Part shown: positions 58,580-64,000 of the stretch, in pieces
How the letters are laid out: each line of letters opens with the position of its first letter
Position numbering within the stretch: the first letter of the stretch is position 1
Assembly (NCBI GenBank): GCA_047624005.1
Contig: JBLHPE010000006.1
Span: 13,560-77,559, forward strand
Direction: 5' to 3'
Length of the DNA: 64,000 nt
From: Ascidiaceihabitans sp047624005
Lineage (GTDB): Bacteria; Pseudomonadota; Alphaproteobacteria; Rhodobacterales; Rhodobacteraceae
Notes under the pieces: model-generated
The model's database searches: none
What the model saw: the letters and a program-made list of their open reading frames with translations, nothing else
What the model was told of the DNA's origin: nothing
Translations under genes and position numbers: made by a program

Positions 58580-60103
58580 ATGGCCAACCCGCTTTTTGAC
58601 ACCCTTTTTGCACCTCATATTGGATCGGCAGCGCCATTCTTGTTTTTGCCAAGCGGGAAGCGGATCAGCTACGGCGAATTCTTGACCCAAGCTGCGCAGT
58701 TCGCAAACGTCATACGCGATGCAGGATTGGACCCGGGCGACCGCTTAGCCGTTCAGATCGAAAAGTCGCCCGAAGCTTTGGCCGTCTACGCAGCCTGCGT
58801 TATTACAGGGGTCGTTTTCTTACCATTGAACACGGCCTACGCCCCCGCCGAGCTATCTTATTTCTTATCGGACAGCAGCGCACGTTTGTTTGTGTGCGAC
58901 CCGTCAAATCGTGACGCGTTGGCACCACTAGCAGAGGCTGCCGAGGCGAGTATTATGACCTTGGGATCTGTTGGCGACGGCAGTTTTGCGGATGCGGCCA
59001 AAACCATGCCAGCACAATTTAAAGTCGCTGATCGCAGCGCGAACGACCTTGCCGCATTTCTCTATACATCTGGCACAACCGGACGGTCCAAAGGGGCCAT
59101 GTTAAGTCAGGAAAACCTGCTGTCCAATGCACAGGCCTTAACCGAACTCTGGCAGTTTAGCGAACGTGATACCCTGCTTCACGCCCTACCAATCTTTCAC
59201 ACGCATGGTTTATTTGTTGCCACCAATGTCACGTTGTTGGCTGGTGGGGCCATGATGTTCCTGCCCAAATTTGATGTCGATCAAATGGTTTCTTGTATGA
59301 CCCGATGTACCACGATGATGGGCGTTCCCACATTCTACACACGTCTGCTGGATCATCCTGATTTTGACGGCGGTCTGACACAGCACATGCGATTGTTCAT
59401 CTCTGGGTCCGCCCCAATGCTGTCCGAGACCCACATACAGTTTGAGGATCGTACAGGTCACAAAGTACTGGAACGTTATGGCATGACTGAAACCAACATG
59501 AGCACATCAAACCCTTATGATGGTGAACGTCGTGCAGGCAGTGTGGGCTTCCCCCTGTCGGGTGTTGAGATGAAGATTACCGATCCTAACAGTGGCGCGC
59601 CTGTGCCGCAGGGCGATATTGGCGTGATTGAGGTACGTGGTGCCAATGTGTTCAAGGGGTATTGGAACATGCCAGAGAAGACCGCTGAGGAATTGCGTGA
59701 TGATGGGTTTTTCATCACAGGGGACTTGGCGCAAATGGACCCAGACGGATACGTCACCATTGTCGGGCGCGGCAAGGATTTGATTATTTCTGGTGGGTTC
59801 AACATTTACCCAAAAGAGCTCGAGATGATCTTGGATGATCAAATCGGCGTGCTTGAAAGTGCTGTCATTTCAGTGCCACATGCTGATATGGGCGAAGCCG
59901 CATTGGCCATTCTTGTACGCACTGGCGACGGCCCCGATCTGGGCAGTATCAAATCGCTGATGAAACGCGACGTGGCACGCTTCAAACACCCGCGCGACTA
60001 TATCATCGTGGACGAATTGCCGCGCAACACGATGGGCAAGGTGCAGAAGAATATCATGCGCGAGAGTTATGCCAACCGGTTTGCTTCAGACGCTGGGTCT
60101 TAA
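58580..60103 (+). CDS. matB: Malonyl-CoA synthetase
   Basis: ATP-dependent ligase that activates malonate to malonyl-CoA. With the ATG at 58580 it has 507 residues; AAAGGAA precedes it. AMP-binding motifs are YTSGTTGRSKGAM, the A5 block YGMTETNMSTSNPYDGERRAG (split by the family-specific sequence) and the C-terminal hinge GRGKDLIISGGFNIYPKELE with the catalytic Lys in NTMGKVQKN. The MSTSNPY segment after YGMTE is typical of MatB rather than acetyl-CoA ligases. No malonyl-CoA decarboxylase is in the window. Its last 18 bases overlap the convergent glycosylase gene. Confidence 0.9.
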   Translation: MANPLFDTLFAPHIGSAAPFLFLPSGKRISYGEFLTQAAQFANVIRDAGLDPGDRLAVQIEKSPEALAVYAACVITGVVFLPLNTAYAPAELSYFLSDSSARLFVCDPSNRDALAPLAEAAEASIMTLGSVGDGSFADAAKTMPAQFKVADRSANDLAAFLYTSGTTGRSKGAMLSQENLLSNAQALTELWQFSERDTLLHALPIFHTHGLFVATNVTLLAGGAMMFLPKFDVDQMVSCMTRCTTMMGVPTFYTRLLDHPDFDGGLTQHMRLFISGSAPMLSETHIQFEDRTGHKVLERYGMTETNMSTSNPYDGERRAGSVGFPLSGVEMKITDPNSGAPVPQGDIGVIEVRGANVFKGYWNMPEKTAEELRDDGFFITGDLAQMDPDGYVTIVGRGKDLIISGGFNIYPKELEMILDDQIGVLESAVISVPHADMGEAALAILVRTGDGPDLGSIKSLMKRDVARFKHPRDYIIVDELPRNTMGKVQKNIMRESYANRFASDAGS

Positions 60104-61300
60104 CCACTGATCTTCAAACGTAACCTTGCTGACGCCGGCCAGTTCGGTAAGTCGGTGTAATTCGGCCTCAAACGCAGTTGCACGTGCGGCTGTCCACTTC
60201 ACACCCTTCTCAGGCCACAACGCCTTAACATGCAGGGTGTCACGGTCCCGAAAGGCTTTCATGTCGACACGGCCGACCAGCCGATCCCGTTCCAACAACG
60301 GGAAAACATAGTAACCATATTTCCGCTTTGGTTCTGGCACGAACATCTCGACGGTATATTCAAACCCAAACAATCGCGCCGCACGTTTGCGATCACGCAA
60401 TGCAGGGTCAAACGGACTAAGCACACGCAACCTACTGGTCGGCGCTGCACTTATTGCAGGCTCATCGGGCAGCGTTGGACGTGCATAGGCAGGTTTCAAG
60501 GCACCATCGGCACCTTCAATTTGCACCTGCATGATTTCTCCACGGGCTAACGCAGCGGTGCACCATACTTTAGCCTCTGCAGGTGAGATATGGGCCCAGA
60601 AGGCCGCAATTTCAGCATGGGACGCGAACCCCAAGCGATCCAAAGCACCATTGCAGCACCAATCAATTGTTTCGTCAGGGTCAGGGGTATTCGCAGGCGC
60701 ATGCACATGTTGCTCGAGCACCCGTTCTGTCAGATCATATCGTTTCTGAAATCCCTCTCGCCCAACAACGCACAACGCACCTGTACGCCATAAGTATTCC
60801 AACGCAGTTTTTGAAGGATGCCAATCCCACCATCCACCAGACCCACGTTTTTCATCTTTGCCCACATCAGAAGACGATAACGGCCCTTGTTCACGGATTT
60901 GATCTAAGACGGTTTGAAGCTGCCCCTCAAACCCATCACGACGCCAATTTTTCCACTGCTTTTGCAGTTTTATGGCATCGCGATCACGACGCATTTGCCA
61001 GTGCGGGTAAAACTCCATTGGAATGACTGCAGCGTCATGGGTCCAGTGCTCAAACAAACCACGATCTTTTTCGTAAAGGGTTTTGAGAGATTTAGGGAGG
61101 TAACGTGCTTTGCGGGTGAACAAGATCAGATCATGCGCCCGCGCGACGGTATTGATGCTGTCCAGTTGAACAAACCCAAGGCCATGTATCACATTAAGTA
61201 TATTAGCAGGTGTCGCACTGCCCTGCGGCGTATCCATCAACAGATGCCGGTCCATAAAGACCCGTCTGGCAGCGCGATTGTTAAGCGTAAATTCAGTCAA
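60086..61300 (-). CDS. AlkX/YcaQ-type winged-helix DNA glycosylase
   Basis: A 404-residue protein of the HTH_42 (AlkZ-like) superfamily, which unhooks interstrand crosslinks and removes alkylated bases. The YcaQ-subgroup catalytic motif Q-x-D appears as QLD in GFVQLDSINTVARAHDLILF near residues 43-62, unlike the Q-x-Q of AlkZ. Other landmarks are LFEHWTHDAAVIPMEFYPHW, WDWHPSKTALEYLWRTG, and the C-terminal RLRVLSPFDPALRDRKRAARLFGF with VGRVDMKAFRD. No toxin biosynthesis genes are nearby, so a housekeeping repair role is likely. Confidence 0.88.
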   Translation of the reverse strand: MTEFTLNNRAARRVFMDRHLLMDTPQGSATPANILNVIHGLGFVQLDSINTVARAHDLILFTRKARYLPKSLKTLYEKDRGLFEHWTHDAAVIPMEFYPHWQMRRDRDAIKLQKQWKNWRRDGFEGQLQTVLDQIREQGPLSSSDVGKDEKRGSGGWWDWHPSKTALEYLWRTGALCVVGREGFQKRYDLTERVLEQHVHAPANTPDPDETIDWCCNGALDRLGFASHAEIAAFWAHISPAEAKVWCTAALARGEIMQVQIEGADGALKPAYARPTLPDEPAISAAPTSRLRVLSPFDPALRDRKRAARLFGFEYTVEMFVPEPKRKYGYYVFPLLERDRLVGRVDMKAFRDRDTLHVKALWPEKGVKWTAARATAFEAELHRLTELAGVSKVTFEDQWLRPSV

Positions 61301-61306
61301 ACCAAA

Positions 61307-62341
61307 TCAAACTCGACGGTCGCGGCGCAGGGTATCGCCATAGCTAATTGTCGGGGTCAACGTTTGATGAATAGGCGCATCATCTGTGCCCTCCGCATTG
61401 CGATCCACAATGATCTGCGCAGCAGCACGGCCAATTTCAAGGCGGCAGGCATCCATTGTAGCCAGCTTACGCGGCAGACCTTGCAACAACTCAACATCGT
61501 TAAAACCAGCAAGGCCAATTTGGCCAGGAATATCAATTCCCTGATCCAACAGATAAAGTAAGCCACCCGCCCCGATCATATCGTTCGAGTAATATAGAAA
61601 GTCTAACTCAGGATTACGTTCCAGCATGGCTTGTGTCATCTCACGGCCCTTCGCCAAAGCAGAACCACCCGAATAGAATTCGCGTTCTTCAATTTCGATA
61701 CCAGCCTTTGCAAGGCCCTCTGTGAACCCTTCAAACCGCTTGCGAGCACGGTGATCCAACGGCATTTTGGTGCCCATAAAACCGATATGCTCATAGCCTT
61801 GTTTTTGGATTGCTTTCGCCATCTCCATACCTGCGCGGCGGTGAGAAATCCCCACCATTGAATCGACGGGACGGCCATCTGTATCCATAATCTCGACCAC
61901 AGGAATTCCTGAATTGCGCATCATCGCACGTGTCGCATCCGTATGCTCTAACCCTGCCATGATCACGCCGGAGGGGCGCCACGATAGCATTTCATAAAGC
62001 ACCCGTTCTTCTTTTTCAGGCATATAGTCCGTCACACCCACTACGGGCTGTAATGGCGTGTCTTCAAACACTTGATTTATGCCGGTTAGAACTTCAGGAA
62101 AAACCATATTTGAAAGCGACGGAATCATGACTGCAACCAGGTTCACACGTTGCGAGGCCAAAGAGCCTGCAATTTGGTTCGGCACGTAACCTAATTCTTT
62201 TGCTGCGGCCAAAACGCGTTCGCGCGTGGCTTCGCTAACATCACCACGTTTGCGGAGCACTCTGCTTACCGTCATTTCAGAAACACCCGATGCCTCAGAG
62301 ACATCGCGCAAGGTGAGGGGGCGCTTGTTGGGAGTGTTCAC
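61307..62341 (-). CDS. LacI-family transcriptional regulator
   Basis: DNA-binding repressor with a sugar-binding-like ligand domain. The GTG at 62341, preceded by AGGAA, gives 344 residues; a longer ATG frame adds 25 unconserved residues. The helix-turn-helix and hinge are TLRDVSEASGVSEMTVSRVL and ELGYVPNQIAGSLASQR. The periplasmic-binding-like domain includes LVAVMIPSLSNMVFPEVLTG and FYYSND-type sequence (LYYSNDMIGAGGLLYLLDQG). It is closest in style to the gluconate-repressor (GntR-type LacI) group. No sugar catabolic genes are adjacent, so its targets are unknown. Confidence 0.9.
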   Translation of the reverse strand: MNTPNKRPLTLRDVSEASGVSEMTVSRVLRKRGDVSEATRERVLAAAKELGYVPNQIAGSLASQRVNLVAVMIPSLSNMVFPEVLTGINQVFEDTPLQPVVGVTDYMPEKEERVLYEMLSWRPSGVIMAGLEHTDATRAMMRNSGIPVVEIMDTDGRPVDSMVGISHRRAGMEMAKAIQKQGYEHIGFMGTKMPLDHRARKRFEGFTEGLAKAGIEIEEREFYSGGSALAKGREMTQAMLERNPELDFLYYSNDMIGAGGLLYLLDQGIDIPGQIGLAGFNDVELLQGLPRKLATMDACRLEIGRAAAQIIVDRNAEGTDDAPIHQTLTPTISYGDTLRRDRRV

Positions 62342-62453
62342 TACATAGTTCCTGAAATTGTTAGGCCATTGGTAACGCAATCGGGACACAAGTATCAAGT
62401 TTGCTGAAAACGGCATGACAACCTTACAATGATATACTAAATCATGTGCATGC

Positions 62454-62530
62454 GGCCCCGTGGCTCAACTGGACAGAGCAGCCCCCTCCTAAGGGGCAGG
62501 TTATTGGTTCGAATCCAATCGGGGTCACCA
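62454..62530 (+). tRNA. tRNA-Arg (anticodon CCU), CCA encoded
   Basis: Full cloverleaf: acceptor GGCCCCG pairs with CGGGGTC (one G-U), anticodon stem GCCCC/GGGGC with loop CTCCTAA and anticodon CCT at 62488-62490. The T-arm is ATTGG-TTCGAAT-CCAAT, the discriminator is A, and CCA is encoded at 62528-62530. tRNA-Arg genes are common integration sites, and an integrase remnant follows 170 bases downstream. Confidence 0.95.
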
Positions 62531-62697
62531 CCACATCTGATCTCATTGGATAAAATGACTACATACCCAGGGTGTGTAAAAAGGTGTGTAAAGTTGTCGA
62601 CGCCAGTGATTTCGGCATTCAAAATACAGGTGGTGTCAGGAAGCAATGCAACTTCTTAACTGGTTGCCGAGATGAGCAGCCAAAAGATTCGGATACG

Positions 62698-62945
62698 AGG
62701 TTGTTATCGATCGTTGCCATCAACTCGTACTCTGAAGCCTCATTCTCAGCCAGATTAATACCAACAGTCTTGCGCATCCCATGGGCAGATAAGGGCTCAG
62801 TAACGCCAGCAGCAAGACGCCAATCCAGTATGTGATTGCTAAAGCCCTCCGCTGTGTCTGGCTTTCCAAACACTGTTTGGAGAAATGTTGTCTCCCCCGT
62901 ATCGGTCGCGTCAATTGCCGCCTTCAGATCGGGGTGAAGCAACCT
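62698..62945 (-). pseudogene. Tyrosine-recombinase (integrase) fragment
   Basis: A short C-terminal piece of a phage-type integrase: LLHPDLKAAIDATDTGETTF, then VFGKPDTAEGFSNHILDW and SAHGMRKTVGINLAENEAS with YELMA. The His and Arg of the HxxR box are kept (HGMR), but the region that should carry the active Tyr is lost after MATIDNN and the N-terminal domains are absent. It points towards the tRNA gene, as expected for an integrase next to its attachment site. The reading frame continues on both sides into unrelated sequence, so it is a relic. Confidence 0.75.
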
Positions 62946-63042
62946 AGTGAACGTTGTGCCACGCATTCTTCGTCGTGCTCCATCCCTCCAGAACCTGCAC
63001 AAGATGGTGTGTTTCAATGGTATGGACTGGTACACTACCGAA

Positions 63043-63579
63043 TTCGTAAGAGAATCGCACTTAGATCGTGTTGTGATTTTGATCGATGAAGGGCTAGACG
63101 TAGGCATCCGAATTGGTGATTTACCGGACTCCTCACTCACTGCGGTGAGTTGCGGCAGTGTGCGCCAAGTTGTTTTTGGAGCTCCCAAATATTTCGAAAA
63201 ACATGGTTTACCACAGCATCCAGAGGATCTGGCAGATCACACACTTATCCAGTCCCTCGCTGTAACGCCCTCTCGCGAGTGGGGCTTTCAAGTCAATGGC
63301 GCTCGAACTTCAGTTCATATTAATCCACGTGTGCAGATGAACACAAACGATGCTGCAATCGAAATGGCACTGGGTGGATGGGGTCTTTCAAGAGTGATAT
63401 CTTATCAAATATCACCCTTCATCGAAGCTGGGCGATTGCAGACGGTGCTAGACGAGTTCGAGCTCCCCCCGATGCCAATCCACGTCGTGCATCAGGAAGG
63501 TCGCATGGTAAGTGGCAAAGTCAGGGCATTTGTGAACTTCATGGTCAAACGACTTCGGGCGGATGAGCATATTAATTGA
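63043..63579 (+). pseudogene. LysR-family regulator lacking its DNA-binding domain
   Basis: The frame encodes most of a LysR substrate-binding domain: HLDRVVILIDEGLDVGIRIG, DLPDSSLTAVSCGSVRQVVF, then PKYFEKHGLPQHPEDLADHT and WGLSRVISYQISPFIEAGRL, ending HINPRVQM-type and MVKRLRADEHIN sequence. The N-terminal helix-turn-helix and linker (about 115 residues) are missing; upstream codons read into the integrase scar. It is therefore a truncated gene, cut by the insertion or deletion at the tRNA-Arg locus. Confidence 0.8.
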
Positions 63580-63725
63580 GTAAGCAACGCGGCCACTTTC
63601 AACAGAAATTGCCAAAAGCGGTCATTGGCGCAACTGCACCGAATGCACGCTTTGTCCGGCCTTATGTATCAAACGCACCAACAACATAGCTTATAAAAAC
63701 AGACCTGTGAATCCATAATACGCCT

Positions 63726-63932
63726 ATGGAACACACGATATTCGGCCTTATCAAAAAGCGCGGTGAACTGGCCCATCACCACAAGGTAGCCAAGCAAGCC
63801 GCCGATGCCATTGGTGCCGATCTGGATGCGATTGATAGGGCGCTGGTGCTATGCGGCTATGAGGACGACCCCAAGTGTTCAGCGACAACCACCTTGGCCG
63901 GTAGCGACAACCAACTTGTCCGGTGGATCTGA
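63726..63932 (+). CDS. Short helical hypothetical protein, probably truncated
   Basis: A 68-residue frame. The first 50 residues (MEHTIFGLIKKRGELAHHHK and following) resemble the small helical hypotheticals often found beside transposases in alphaproteobacteria (pattern xGLxxKRxELA...ADLDAIDRAL). The remaining tail, CSATTTLAGSDNQLVRWI, is encoded by the 22-base direct repeats of the adjacent element. The native C terminus has therefore probably been replaced. No clear ribosome binding site was seen. Confidence 0.5.
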   Translation: MEHTIFGLIKKRGELAHHHKVAKQAADAIGADLDAIDRALVLCGYEDDPKCSATTTLAGSDNQLVRWI

Positions 63933-63980
63933 CTGGAGAACGGGCTTGCCCGTTTGGAGGTCAGGTTCACCGGACAAGGA
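63881..63980. repeat. Tandem 22-base repeats and a large nested hairpin at a mobile-element edge
   Basis: Two 22-base direct repeats start at 63881 and 63903 (AGCGACAACCACCTTGGCCG against AGCGACAACCAACTTGTCCG, then GT). The second runs into a long inverted repeat: CTTGTCCGGTGGATCTGAC at about 63916 pairs, with two mismatches, with GTCAGGTTCACCGGACAAG ending at about 63979. An inner hairpin, AACGGG-CTTG-CCCGTT, lies between the arms. This looks like the end of an insertion sequence or a mobile repeat; the window stops 20 bases later. Confidence 0.6.
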
Positions 63981-64000
63981 TCTATTTTTGGTTTGAGTAT

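Noticed and set aside
62437..62646. Minus-strand frame of 69 residues antisense to the tRNA-Arg gene
   Set aside because: It is the familiar spurious translation of tRNA antisense sequence (WIRTNNLPL-type) and has no ribosome binding site.
62619..63188. A complete 189-residue gene on the minus strand after tRNA-Arg
   Set aside because: Only the middle part has integrase similarity; both ends read into unrelated sequence, including antisense LysR.
63916..63980. Integron attC site
   Set aside because: The palindrome has no recognisable GTTRRRY / RYYYAAC core sites in the right places and no integron integrase is present.
1..64000. CRISPR array
   Set aside because: No run of regularly spaced 24-40 base repeats was seen on either strand; the 11-base and 22-base repeats are too short and too few.

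Overview
The window looks like a chromosomal segment of a marine Roseobacter-group alphaproteobacterium (Rhodobacterales). Support: the glnK-amtB pair, the glcD-glcE-glcF glycolate oxidase cluster, separated leuC/leuD/leuB genes, a TupABC tungstate importer, the pxpBCA 5-oxoprolinase cluster next to a MatB-type malonyl-CoA synthetase, and several families typical of this order (DUF482 FemAB-like, DUF1523, DUF5928, DUF599). By hand sampling the base composition is about 50-55% G+C, low for the order, which suggests a genus of the Loktanella/Octadecabacter kind; that genus guess is inference. Genes are dense and no rRNA or CRISPR array is present. One tRNA gene was found, tRNA-Arg(CCU).

Layout. 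1-8.1 kb: peroxiredoxin, pterin dehydratase, FemAB-like acyltransferase, glycerophosphodiesterase with RidA, an orphan type I secretion pair, and mlaA with an MlaC-like gene. 8.1-16.5 kb: a PBP1A-type penicillin-binding protein, glnK-amtB behind tandem NtrC-like palindromes, a 449-base non-coding stretch carrying four phased TTTGTACAAA palindromes, a PPOX flavoprotein, an aminotransferase coupled to a sulfurtransferase, and smpB. 16.6-19.9 kb: a probable surface-glycan group (SGNH hydrolase, sulfotransferase, DUF5928 glycosyltransferase). 19.9-27.5 kb: a compact eight-gene operon of unknown function built from a coiled-coil protein, an AAA+ ATPase, small membrane proteins and conserved hypotheticals. 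An AT-rich gene resembling putative phage abortive-infection proteins (putAbiC) is spliced into it with 4-base overlaps on both sides. This is the most interesting part of the window. 27.6-41.3 kb: hydrolase, gabD-like dehydrogenase, AbrB-family membrane protein, Hsp20, two tandem trypsin-like proteases, the glycolate oxidase operon with an extra membrane gene, DUF599 protein, rsfS-rlmH, and a large MscS channel. 41.5-48.8 kb: leuC, leuD and leuB with unrelated genes between them. 49.2-61.3 kb: betaine-type ABC importer, TupABC, an orphan ferric-iron binding protein, pxpBCA, matB and an AlkX/YcaQ-like glycosylase. 61.3-64 kb: a LacI-family regulator, tRNA-Arg and a mobile-element scar (integrase fragment, headless LysR gene, nested repeats and a large hairpin).

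How the genes work together. Glycolate, 5-oxoproline, malonate, betaine-like solutes, tungstate and ferric iron are all handled here, which fits an organism living on algal exudates. The accessory interest lies in the 19.9-27.5 kb operon, a 41-base repeat present twice in opposite orientation (after gabD and after leuB), the TTTGTACAAA array, a perfect-arm palindrome in the glcD divergent promoter region, and the tRNA-Arg scar. All functions are read from sequence motifs and family knowledge; no database search was run.
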